From: JANNOG01 sp050329415
GTDB lineage: Bacteria > Actinomycetota > Actinomycetes > Actinomycetales > JBBAYJ01
Direction: 5' to 3'
Assembly: GCA_050329415.1 (NCBI GenBank)
Contig: JBHJOS010000167.1
Span: 1-24,342 of the forward strand
DNA length: 24,342 nucleotides
In this document: positions 8,340 to 14,651 of the stretch, in pieces
Position numbering within the stretch: the stretch's first letter is position 1
Layout of the letters: every line of letters begins with the position of its first letter
Program-made: the position numbers and the translations under genes
Notes under the pieces: generated by a model
Seen by the model: the letters and a program-made list of their open reading frames with translations, nothing else
Database searches by the model: none
What the model was told of the DNA's origin: nothing

Positions 8340-8796
8340 CCACGTACCGGGACATGGCCGGTGACCACAGAACGAGCAGCAGGGCGACCGCGAGGACCAC
8401 CTCGGCCGCGCTCGCGATGGTGGCGACTGCGTCCGGGGGGGACAGCACTCGGTAGCCCTCGCTCGCGAGGTTGGCCGCCGCGAGAGCGGTCCCCGCCCAC
8501 CGTGCCCAGGCGTAGCCGCGGCGGAACAGCCGACCGAAGATCATCCACAGGGCGACCTCGACCATCACGACCATGACCGAGAAGAGGATCACTACCCCGT
8601 ACCGGAGTACGTCCGGCCCTGCGCCGAGGGCGCCGGCCAGCGCCGCCCGCTCGACCGCCGTTGCACCGACCACGGTCGTCACGCCACCCACGACGACGGC
8701 GAGGATCGCGCCCGTGTGCATGAGCCAGTACGCGACGCGGGCGACCGGCGGTGGATCCGGTCGCCGCGGGTCGGCCGCGTCTCCGGGGTCGGTCAT
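8302..8796 (-). CDS. Four-helix integral membrane protein, function unknown
   Basis: A 164-residue protein with four hydrophobic segments at about 26-48 (LMHTGAILAVVVGGVTTVVG), 65-90 (YGVVILFSVMVVMVEVALWMIF), 97-115 and 128-146 (SAAEVVLAVALLLVLW). Short polar ends flank them. The fold resembles small DoxX-like or MASE-like four-helix proteins, but no signature residue is present. The ATG (8796-8794) has AGGAGG five bases upstream, a very good start. Immediately upstream on the same strand is a coding-like stretch (8823-9124) that lacks a start, which may once have been the first gene of this operon. The last 12 codons form one arm of the inverted repeat noted at 8285-8339. Confidence 0.75.
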   Translation of the reverse strand: MTDPGDAADPRRPDPPPVARVAYWLMHTGAILAVVVGGVTTVVGATAVERAALAGALGAGPDVLRYGVVILFSVMVVMVEVALWMIFGRLFRRGYAWARWAGTALAAANLASEGYRVLSPPDAVATIASAAEVVLAVALLLVLWSPAMSRYVAAVSRWRSVAAV

Positions 8797-8822
8797 GCGG
8801 CCTCCTCGCGGTCGCGGCCAGC

Positions 8823-9124
8823 CTAGGCCGACCGCGACGCCGGACGGCGACCTCCCGCCGCGGAACGCGCCGTCCCGGCGCCCGCCCGGTGGTCACCCGC
8901 CGGCCATGGCCCCCACGACGAGGACGGCTCCTCGCCCCGGACCACCGCGTCGGGCAGCGGGGCGTCCGGCGAATCGTGGGAGAGGTCGCGCCCGCACGCG
9001 AAGAACCGCACGAACGCCCGGCGCCGCAGGCCGTCCGAACGCGTCGGGATGCAGGAGCGCACCTGCTCGTTCGGCAGCGCGATGGTCAACTGGACGACGG
9101 GTCCGAGAACCGACCGACTTCGGG
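8823..9124 (-). pseudogene. Possible 3' remnant of a gene (5' end missing)
   Basis: Reading on the minus strand, the frame opens after a stop near 9130 and runs to TAG at 8825-8823. It gives VLGPVVQLTIALPNEQV, then RSCIPTRSDGLRRRAFVRFF, then ACGRDLSHDSPDAPLPDAVV. Third positions are nearly all G or C until about 8935, which suggests genuine coding. The last 35 residues are low complexity. The only start is a TTG at 9089 without a ribosome site. The coding signal begins abruptly beside the tetR promoter. I read it as the tail of an unrecognised gene whose front was removed or replaced. A short real gene or chance GC bias are alternatives. Positions 8797-8822 and 9125-9174 hold only ribosome-binding and promoter sequence. 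Confidence 0.35.
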
Positions 9125-9174
9125 ACCACTAGTGCGCACTTGCGGTTCGGACCAGTAGTGCATACCATGAATCC
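9123..9174 (+). promoter_or_regulatory. tetR promoter with operator-like repeats, leaderless transcript
   Basis: Two 13-base direct repeats, GGACCACTAGTGC (9123-9135) and GGACCAGTAGTGC (9149-9161), differ at one base and lie 26 bases apart. The palindromes CACTAGTG (9127-9134) and AGTGCGCACT (9131-9140) overlap between them. TTGCGG (9140-9145), 17 bases, then TACCAT (9163-9168) form a promoter whose start falls on the ATG at 9175. The repeats flank the -35, as expected for self-repression. Confidence 0.6.
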
Positions 9175-9762
9175 ATGCCTCTGCCCAGGTTCTCGAGGCT
9201 CCCTTCCGCTCAGCGCCGCGCCATCCTTGACGTCGCACGTCACGAGTTCGCTGCTCACGGGGTCAACGGCGCCTCGTACAACAAGATCATCGAGATGGCC
9301 GGGATCTCCAAGTCCTCGGCCTATCAGTACTTCGACGGACGGGACGACCTGCTCGGCGCGGTCCTCGACGACGTGCGGACCAGGCTCGCCGGCCTGCTCG
9401 GTGACTGGTCACCGGCACCGTCGGAACCGGCGTTCTGGCGACAGCTACGGGACGGCGGTACCCGGCTGCACCGGCACCTCGCCGACCACCCCGACGATCT
9501 CGCGCTGGTGGACACCGCCCAGGACCGAGCGGGGCCGGATCCGGCGGCCGTCTGGCTGGAGCAGGTGATCGCCAACGGCAGGGCCCTGGGCGTGGTACGC
9601 GCCGACACCGACTCGGATCTGCTGCTGACGGCCACGGCCGCGGTGCTCCAGACCATCGACCGCTGGGCGATCAGGCGGCTCCAGGCCGATCCCAACGTCC
9701 CGCCGTCCGATGTCGAGCAGGCGTACCAGCTGCTCGCCGCGCTGTGGTCCGCCGCCCGATGA
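9175..9762 (+). CDS. TetR/AcrR-family transcriptional regulator
   Basis: A 195-residue regulator. The N-terminal DNA-binding domain (about 8-55) is typical: RRAILDVARHEFAAHGVNG, then SYNKIIEMAGISKSSAYQYF and DGRDDLLGAVLDD. The remaining all-helical part is the dimer and ligand domain, not assignable to a subfamily. The ATG at 9175 fits a leaderless transcript. Another ATG at 9167 is out of frame. It is the first gene of a three-gene operon in which each start overlaps the previous stop as ATGA. It therefore probably represses its own operon, responding to whatever the following membrane protein and acetyltransferase handle. Confidence 0.93.
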   Translation: MPLPRFSRLPSAQRRAILDVARHEFAAHGVNGASYNKIIEMAGISKSSAYQYFDGRDDLLGAVLDDVRTRLAGLLGDWSPAPSEPAFWRQLRDGGTRLHRHLADHPDDLALVDTAQDRAGPDPAAVWLEQVIANGRALGVVRADTDSDLLLTATAAVLQTIDRWAIRRLQADPNVPPSDVEQAYQLLAALWSAAR

Positions 9763-10349
9763 ACGCCACCGTCGGCTCCGGCGCAGCTACCCGCCCCGGC
9801 CTGCTCGACCGGTTCATGGGCCCCGGACACACCCGGCCCGAACTGCTGCTGCAAGGCATCGGCGGGCTGCTCTGCGCCGGGCTGCTCGGCTGGTACCTGG
9901 CCGTCTCCCCGCAGCGGCCGGACTGGTCGGTCGGGCAAGTCGTCCTGGTGGCCGTGATAGCCCTCGATTTGGTCGGCGGCATCCTGACCAACTCCACCCA
10001 GGCTGCGAAGTCCTGGTACCACCGCCCCCTGCCCGGCGCCCGCCGCACCCGGCTGGTGTTCGTCGCCACCCATGGGCTCCACCTGGCCCTGGTGGGCCTG
10101 GTGCTGTTGGAGCGGGACTGGACCTGGCTGACGGTCAGCGGCATCCTGCTGATCGCGTCGGCGCTGGTGATCGAGTACTCACCACGCCGGGTGAAGCTCG
10201 TGGTCGCCACCGGCACCTATACGGCCGTCCTGCTGCTGGGGCTGATCCTGGCCCCGCTACCCGAGGCGCTGGCCTGGTTCCCGGCGCTCTTCTACCTCAA
10301 GCTGCTGGTCTGCTTCCTGGTTCCTGGTCCCGTGGCACGCGCAGCATGA
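9759..10349 (+). CDS. Six-helix membrane protein coupled to tetR
   Basis: A 196-residue integral membrane protein with hydrophobic stretches at about 30-48 (LLLQGIGGLLCAGLLGWYLA), 57-77 (VGQVVLVAVIALDLVGGIL), 100-118, 122-140, 149-166 and 170-188. The polar segment NSTQAAKSWYHRPLPGARR between the second and third contains conserved-looking His and Trp. I do not recognise the family with certainty. The ATG at 9759 overlaps the tetR TGA, and its own TGA overlaps the ATG of the GNAT gene. The three proteins are thus translationally coupled and probably act together. A transport, resistance or lipid-related role would fit, but none is shown by motifs. Confidence 0.8.
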   Translation: MNATVGSGAATRPGLLDRFMGPGHTRPELLLQGIGGLLCAGLLGWYLAVSPQRPDWSVGQVVLVAVIALDLVGGILTNSTQAAKSWYHRPLPGARRTRLVFVATHGLHLALVGLVLLERDWTWLTVSGILLIASALVIEYSPRRVKLVVATGTYTAVLLLGLILAPLPEALAWFPALFYLKLLVCFLVPGPVARAA

Positions 10350-10975
10350 ACGACGACGCGGCGTGCCCCGCAGGTTGCCGGATCCTGATCGACCCGCCCA
10401 GCCGCGCGACCGCGGGCCTGCTCGCCACCGCTTTCGCCGAGGAGCCCGGGATCCGCTGGACCTGTGGGCCGGACCGGACCCGTCGCCACGTCTGGTTCGC
10501 TGCCACCGAGCGACTGATCGCCGGGCAACCGGCCTCCCGCCGCTACCTGCTGGAGCGACATGGTCGACCGGTGGGTGCAGCCTGGGTGACCCGATCCGTC
10601 GACCGGCCCGCGCCGACCGCTCAGCTCCGTTGGCTCAGCCGAGTGCTCGCCGGTTGCGGACCGGCCGTGGTGGCACGCACGGCCGCTTACCGTCGGCGGG
10701 AGAATGCCTACGTCCCACCCGCGGCGACGATCCTGGAGTTCGTGGGTGTGCTCGAGGAGGCCCGGGGAACCAGGCTCGGCGGCGCCCTGGTCCGCCGAGT
10801 CCTGGACGACGCGCTGAGCGGACCGGACGCCGCTGCCGTCCACCTCAGCACCGCGGATCCATGCAACGTCGACATCTACCGTCATCTCGGCTTCGAGGTC
10901 GACGGCACCTTCTCGCTCCCCGGTCTCCGGGTGACCGCGATGAGCCTGATGCCCGGTTCCTCGACGGCGCCCTGA
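10346..10975 (+). CDS. GNAT-family N-acetyltransferase
   Basis: A 209-residue acetyltransferase-like protein. The acetyl-CoA-binding core is visible as ATILEFVGVLEEARGTRLGG (about 127-146) and the following helix ALVRRVLDDAL. A C-terminal HLSTADPCNVDIYRHLGFEV (about 166-185) is the usual GNAT beta5-alpha4 region with the N-x-x-x-Y-x-x-x-G-F pattern. The N-terminal part (ATAGLLATAFAEEPGIRW) is the substrate-facing helix pair. Members acetylate amines on antibiotics, amino acids or proteins; the substrate here is unknown. Its ATG overlaps the stop of the membrane protein. It converges on the ECF T-component gene. Confidence 0.85.
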   Translation: MNDDAACPAGCRILIDPPSRATAGLLATAFAEEPGIRWTCGPDRTRRHVWFAATERLIAGQPASRRYLLERHGRPVGAAWVTRSVDRPAPTAQLRWLSRVLAGCGPAVVARTAAYRRRENAYVPPAATILEFVGVLEEARGTRLGGALVRRVLDDALSGPDAAAVHLSTADPCNVDIYRHLGFEVDGTFSLPGLRVTAMSLMPGSSTAP

Positions 10976-10982
10976 CCGACAC

Positions 10983-11023
10983 CGCCCACGCGACCCAGGG
11001 GAAGGCTCACGCCCACGCGACCC
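10983..11023. repeat. 14-bp direct repeat at the 3' end of the T-component gene
   Basis: CGCCCACGCGACCC occurs at 10983-10996 and again at 11010-11023, 27 bases apart. The second copy is the last codons of the minus-strand T component; the first lies just past its stop. It looks like a small 3' duplication; no function is apparent. Confidence 0.6.
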
Positions 11024-11783
11024 GCCACGTCCCCGCCGCCACACCGGCCGCCGTGGCGACGCCCACCACGAGGACGGCACCCGCCAGGAGGACCACGTCG
11101 GCCGGTCCGAACCGGGACCGCCGGGACCAGGTCCGGCGTCCGGTACCGAGGCCGCGGGCCTCCAGGGCCAGCGACAGCGTCCGCGCCCGGCCGAGGGCGA
11201 GCGCCAGCAGGGACACCACCGCGGAGCTCGCGGCCCGTGGGGACGCCCACAGCGGGGCCGCCCCCCTCGCTCGGCGGGCCAGTCGCAGGGCCACGACGTC
11301 CTCGGCGACGATCGAGACCAGGCGCAGGCCCGCGAGTGCACCCAGGACGAACCGCGGGGGCAACGGAGTGTGCTGTTCGAGGGCGTCCGCGAGGTCGGTG
11401 GGGTCGGTGGTCGCGAGCAGCAGGACCCCGGGCAGCGCGACGGCGACGACGCGCAGGGCGATGGCGAGACCGAGCACCGCGGAGCCCTCGGTGACGGTGA
11501 CAGGACCCCCGAGATCGACCAGCTCCCGACCCGAATCGGGACCGGCCCAGGCCGTGAAGGTGCCGATCGGGACCGCGACGGCCGCCACCAGCAGCAGCCG
11601 GTGGGCCAGCGCCCGCCCACCCACGCCCAGCCAGGGCAGAACCGCCACCTGCAGGGCGACGGCGACCCCGGCGGACACCGGGTCCACCGCGAGCACGAAC
11701 GACAGCGCGAGCAGCGTCGCGGCGGCGAACTTGGTCAACGGGTTGGCCGCAGGCGGTACCCACCGCGCCCTCGCCCCGGTCAC
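11007..11783 (-). CDS. ykoC: ECF transporter T component (CbiQ/YkoC-like)
   Basis: A 258-residue transmembrane coupling protein of an energy-coupling-factor importer. Hydrophobic segments lie at about 18-45, 57-78, 100-125, 147-165 and 233-252. The family's ATPase-contacting A-R-G motif appears as EARGLGTGRR (about 215-224), with an earlier LRLARRARG stretch. Paired with an S component and a double ATPase it drives vitamin uptake. The GTG start (11783-11781) overlaps the stop of the ATPase gene by four bases. Its operon lies under a TPP riboswitch, so the cargo should be thiamine or its pyrimidine precursor. The symbol is by analogy with Bacillus ykoC. Confidence 0.9.
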   Translation of the reverse strand: MTGARARWVPPAANPLTKFAAATLLALSFVLAVDPVSAGVAVALQVAVLPWLGVGGRALAHRLLLVAAVAVPIGTFTAWAGPDSGRELVDLGGPVTVTEGSAVLGLAIALRVVAVALPGVLLLATTDPTDLADALEQHTPLPPRFVLGALAGLRLVSIVAEDVVALRLARRARGAAPLWASPRAASSAVVSLLALALGRARTLSLALEARGLGTGRRTWSRRSRFGPADVVLLAGAVLVVGVATAAGVAAGTWRVAWA

Positions 11784-13291
11784 CGTCGGCGACCCGTCGG
11801 GACCGTCACCGTCGGCAAGCGGCGCTCCTCGGCGTCCAGAGCCGCCGCCAGGGGCCGGTCGTGCGTCGCCGTGACGACCGCCGTCCCGTCGGCCAGCAAC
11901 TCGCGGAGCAAATGGACCAGGGCCGCCCAGGTCCGGGCGTCCTGCCCGAAGGTCGGCTCGTCGAGGGCGAGCACCCGCGGCCGGGTGGCCAGCGCGGTCG
12001 CGACCGAGAGCCGGCGCTGCTCGCCGCCGGAGAGTGTCCAGGGGTTGGCGGGCGCGAGCGCGGACAGGCCCAGGCGCTCGAGGACGACCCCGGCCCGTTC
12101 CCGAGCCCTCAGATCACCGGCGCGCCGCGGGCCGAGGGCGACCTCGTCGAGCACAGTCCCCGTGAGGAACTGGTGACGGGGCTCGGCGAAGACGGTCTGG
12201 ATGCGGATCAGCAGGTCGCGAGAGGACCAGCGCCACGGCCGCCGGTCGCGGCCGGCCGCCAGGGCGGAGCCCGCTTCCAGGGCACCGGCCGCGGGCCGGA
12301 CCAGACCGGACAGGACATGCAGCAGTGTCGTCTTGCCGCTGCCGTTGGGGCCGGTGAGGGCGAGGGCATCGCCGGCGCGCAGGTCGAGCCGGACGTCGGT
12401 CACCACCGGCTCGGGAGCCCGCGTGCCGGGCGAGGCCGGGCGGGCAGCCGCCAGGTCGCGGGCGCTGAGCAGGACCGGGCCCGGCGTCACCGCCCGGACG
12501 GACGGGCCGACCGGTGGCGGGCCGGGCAGCCACACCCCGGCGGCCACGAGCTGTGCCCGGCGGCGCTCGAGCACGCCTGCCGGGTCACCGTCGGCACCGT
12601 CGGCGATCATCCCGCCGGGACCGAGGACCACGGCCCGGTCCACGACCGGCAGCCACAGGTCCACCCGGTGCTCGACGACCACCAGCGTGGCCCCGCCCGC
12701 CGCCGCCCGGGCGGCCACGGCGTCGCGCAGCGCGACGGCCCCGTCCGGGTCCAGCATGGCGGTGGGCTCGTCGAGCAGGAGCAGGTCGGTGCCCGGGGCC
12801 AGCACCCCGGCCAGCGCGAGTCGCTGCCGCTGGCCCGTGGACAGCCGGGACGTGGGGTGATCCGGAGCGAGGTGACCGAGGCCCACCTGCGCGAGGGCCC
12901 GAGCGACCTCGGCGGGGATCCGACCGGCCGGGGTGCCCGCGTTCTCCAGGCCGAAGGCGACGTCGTCGCCCACCCGGGCCAGCACGGTCTGGGCGTCCGG
13001 GTCCTGGAGCAGCAGCCCGACCCGCCGGCCCGCCGCCCGCGCGCGGCGGGCCGGCAGCCCACCGACGAGCAGGGCGCCGGTCTCGGCCTCGGCCGGGTCG
13101 TCCCCGCCGGCGAGGTCCGGGTCGAGCAGGCCCGCCAGCCCGAGGAGCAGGGTCGACTTGCCCGACCCGCTGGGACCGAGCAACAGCACCCGTTCCCCCG
13201 CCGCGACCTCGAGGTCGAGGTCGCGAACGGCCCAGGCCCGCCGTCCCGGGTGTCGCCACCCCCAGCCACGGGCCTGCCACCCGACTCCCAC
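11780..13291 (-). CDS. ykoD: ECF transporter fused double ATPase (YkoD-like)
   Basis: A 503-residue protein with two complete ABC ATPase domains in one chain. Domain 1 has Walker A GPSGSGKST (39-47), Q-loop LLLQDPDAQTV, signature LSTGQRQRLALAG, Walker B LLLLDEPTAMLD and a His switch in VVVEHR. Domain 2 has GPNGSGKTT, a Q-loop-like IQTVFAEPRHQFLTG, signature LSGGEQRRLSVA, LALDEPTFGQD and the switch ATHDR. Fused EcfA-EcfA' proteins energise group I-like ECF importers such as YkoEDC. The start is taken as the GTG at 13291, nine bases after the ykoE stop; an in-frame CTG overlaps that stop. The open frame continues much further upstream, but there it is a shadow of ykoE. Confidence 0.93.
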   Translation of the reverse strand: MGVGWQARGWGWRHPGRRAWAVRDLDLEVAAGERVLLLGPSGSGKSTLLLGLAGLLDPDLAGGDDPAEAETGALLVGGLPARRARAAGRRVGLLLQDPDAQTVLARVGDDVAFGLENAGTPAGRIPAEVARALAQVGLGHLAPDHPTSRLSTGQRQRLALAGVLAPGTDLLLLDEPTAMLDPDGAVALRDAVAARAAAGGATLVVVEHRVDLWLPVVDRAVVLGPGGMIADGADGDPAGVLERRRAQLVAAGVWLPGPPPVGPSVRAVTPGPVLLSARDLAAARPASPGTRAPEPVVTDVRLDLRAGDALALTGPNGSGKTTLLHVLSGLVRPAAGALEAGSALAAGRDRRPWRWSSRDLLIRIQTVFAEPRHQFLTGTVLDEVALGPRRAGDLRARERAGVVLERLGLSALAPANPWTLSGGEQRRLSVATALATRPRVLALDEPTFGQDARTWAALVHLLRELLADGTAVVTATHDRPLAAALDAEERRLPTVTVPTGRRR

Positions 13292-13299
13292 GCGGTCGG

Positions 13300-13959
13300 T
13301 CAGACCCTGCGGGCGGCCCGGCCCGAGGCCAGGGCGTCGAGCGCCCCGGTCCCGGCCAGCGCTCGCGTCAGCGCCCATGCCCCGATCCCGGCCAGCAGCA
13401 CCGCCGAGGCGATCCCGACGCCGACCCGCGCCGCCTGCTGGTCGACCCCGACACCGGCGTAGAAGAGCGGGACGGTGAGCACTGCCTCGCCGAGCGCGGC
13501 GGCGAGCGCGGCGAGGACCCCTGCCCCCGGCCCCCACCGGCGGTACCCGAGGGCCGCGAACGCGATCTCGGCCCCGGCCCCCTGCGCGAGGCCGTACCAG
13601 AGCGTGACGAAGCCCCACTGGTTTCCGACGAGCATGCTCGTAACGGCCGCGACCACCATGGTGAGCAGGGCAGCCCCGGGCTTGCGGATCACGAGGCCGC
13701 CGAGCACCGCGGGCAGGACGTAGAGGCCCGTGAGGATTCCCTCCAGCGGCGGGTACAGCGCGACGGGCCCGGCCGTCACCGGGCCGTAGAGGGTGTTCGC
13801 GGCGACAAGCAGCACGCCGCCGGCCACGCCGAGCACGGCGGCGCTCACGATGTCGACCGTGCGCCAGCTGCGGCGTCGGTGGGGCGTCGGGGTCTCGACG
13901 TCACTGCCACCGCTACTGGCGTCACTGCCGCTGCCGCTGGTGTCACTGTCCGTGACCAT
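13300..13959 (-). CDS. ykoE: ECF transporter S component, YkoE-like (thiamine/HMP)
   Basis: A 219-residue membrane substrate-binding subunit. After a Ser/Gly/Asp-rich N-terminal tail (1-30) come about six hydrophobic segments. The YkoE-like stretch YPPLEGILTGLYVLPAVLGG (about 67-86) is followed by a signature-rich NQWGFVTLWYGLAQGAGAEI (about 111-130). YkoE proteins bind thiamine or hydroxymethylpyrimidine. The gene is first in the operon and sits 65 bases downstream of a TPP riboswitch, which supports the substrate. The ATG (13959) has AAGGGAG six bases upstream; that ribosome site lies within a small hairpin (13964-13981), which could mediate translational control. Confidence 0.92.
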   Translation of the reverse strand: MVTDSDTSGSGSDASSGGSDVETPTPHRRRSWRTVDIVSAAVLGVAGGVLLVAANTLYGPVTAGPVALYPPLEGILTGLYVLPAVLGGLVIRKPGAALLTMVVAAVTSMLVGNQWGFVTLWYGLAQGAGAEIAFAALGYRRWGPGAGVLAALAAALGEAVLTVPLFYAGVGVDQQAARVGVGIASAVLLAGIGAWALTRALAGTGALDALASGRAARRV

Positions 13960-13963
13960 GGCG

Positions 13964-13981
13964 CGCTCCCTTCGAAGAGCG
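13964..13981 (-). promoter_or_regulatory. Hairpin that can mask the ykoE ribosome site
   Basis: On the minus strand CGCTC and GAGCG pair around an 8-base loop, and the AAGGGAG Shine-Dalgarno (13972-13966) spans loop and 3' arm. It could be the expression platform of the riboswitch. No terminator with a U tract is visible between aptamer and gene. Confidence 0.4.
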
Positions 13982-14023
13982 GGGATGCCGCCGAGCGGTC
14001 ACCCGCACCGACGGTGAGCTCGA

Positions 14024-14105
14024 CTCCCTTCGCCGGTGCTAACCGGATCAGGTTCGAGGGTCTGCGGAGGTCCCGCACTCTCAGCGCCCTGGTGGCGCTC
14101 CCCTG
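14024..14105 (-). promoter_or_regulatory. TPP (THI-box) riboswitch
   Basis: On the minus strand the conserved thiamine pyrophosphate aptamer is clear: GCGCTGAGAGTGCGG (J/P2 region with CUGAGA), then ACCCTCGAACCTGATCCGG, then TTAGCACCGGCGAAGGGA. These are the CUGAGA and ACCUGAUCUGGN-UAANNCNNGCGNAGGGA elements. It lies in the leader of the ykoE-ykoD-ykoC operon and should switch the operon off when TPP is plentiful. A TAGCAT -10 box lies just upstream at 14122-14117. Confidence 0.95.
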
Positions 14106-14116
14106 TCGTGCGGCCC

Positions 14117-14122
14117 ATGCTA
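14117..14122 (-). promoter_or_regulatory. -10 box of the thiamine operon promoter
   Basis: TAGCAT on the minus strand fits TAnnnT. A start about seven bases on would put the 5' end of the RNA at about 14110, right before the riboswitch. The -35 region falls within a hairpin and is not recognisable. Confidence 0.45.
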
Positions 14123-14127
14123 CGCCG

Positions 14128-14158
14128 GTGAGGCAGCCGGCTTGCTCCGGCGCCTCAC
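14128..14158. repeat. Strong inverted repeat between divergent genes
   Basis: GTGAGGC (14128-14134) pairs with GCCTCAC (14152-14158), and inside them GCCGG (14136-14140) pairs with CCGGC (14147-14151), with one bulged A and a six-base loop. It lies between the riboswitch promoter and the DUF4235-like gene. It could be an operator or a 5' leader structure. Confidence 0.5.
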
Positions 14159-14176
14159 GGACGGCAGGCTCGTCGG

Positions 14177-14461
14177 GTGTCGGGACTCGCGTGGCGGCTG
14201 CTGGCCCTGCTCACGACCGTGGTGGCCGGGGCGGTGGCCCGACGGGCGCTCGCGGCAGCGTGGCGGGCGGCCACCGGGCGTCGGCCGCCTGGCCTGCCGG
14301 AGAGCCCCGAGACCCGGCTCGCGGAGGCCGTGGCGTACTCCATGATCGCCGGTGCAGTGCTCAACGTGGTCCGGGTGGTCGCCACTCGGCAGGCAGCCCG
14401 TTACTACGCCAGTCGCACCGGGGGTGTCATGCCCAAGGGCCTGAGGCAGGTGTCGCGCTGA
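14177..14461 (+). CDS. DUF4235-like small membrane protein
   Basis: A 94-residue protein with two membrane segments: about residues 5-25 (AWRLLALLTTVVAGAVARRAL) and 50-70 (AVAYSMIAGAVLNVVRVVATR). The ATGRRPPGLPES linker between them and the ATRQAARYY end match the common actinobacterial DUF4235 pattern. The role is unknown. The start is a GTG at 14177; no clear ribosome site. The stop overlaps the start of the next small gene as TGATG. Confidence 0.8.
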   Translation: MSGLAWRLLALLTTVVAGAVARRALAAAWRAATGRRPPGLPESPETRLAEAVAYSMIAGAVLNVVRVVATRQAARYYASRTGGVMPKGLRQVSR

Positions 14462-14607
14462 TGCTCAGGATGCTGAGGGCCGGATCGGGGCCCGGCGGGC
14501 GAGGTCTGGCAGTCCGGGTCGTCGCGGTGCTGCTGGTTCTCGGCCTGGTGCTGGGGATCGCCCCCTTCGTGGGAACGATCCTCGGGTGGGTGCTGGACGT
14601 CCTGTAG
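14461..14607 (+). CDS. 48-residue single-span membrane protein, coupled to the previous gene
   Basis: The ATG at 14461 shares its A with the TGA of the DUF4235-like gene, and TAG follows at 14605-14607. The product has a basic N-terminus (MLRMLRAGSGPGGRG) and one hydrophobic helix (LAVRVVAVLLVLGLVLGIAP and on to GTILGWVLDVL). Translational overlap and the hydrophobic pattern support a real gene, but its small size keeps confidence moderate. No family is recognised. Confidence 0.55.
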   Translation: MLRMLRAGSGPGGRGLAVRVVAVLLVLGLVLGIAPFVGTILGWVLDVL

Positions 14608-14624
14608 TTACCAGCGGGTAACCT
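14607..14624 (+). promoter_or_regulatory. Operator palindrome over the etfD promoter
   Basis: GTTACC (14607-14612) and GGTAAC (14617-14622) form a perfect inverted repeat with four bases between. A TAnnnT -10, TAACCT (14619-14624), overlaps its right arm. A weak TGGACG -35 candidate lies at 14594-14599. A repressor here would control etfD. The regulator is not identified. Confidence 0.5.
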
Positions 14625-14651
14625 CAGACGGAACCGATCCGAAGGAGTGCC

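Noticed and set aside
13292..13618. N-terminal extension of the double ATPase
   Set aside because: This part overlaps ykoE in another frame and is Arg/Gly/Ala-rich; ABC domain 1 begins just after the GTG at 13291.
12514..14460. Long plus-strand open frame opposite the ECF transporter genes
   Set aside because: Arg/Pro/Gly-rich shadow of ykoD and ykoE. Only its final 48 codons (14461-14607) have independent support.
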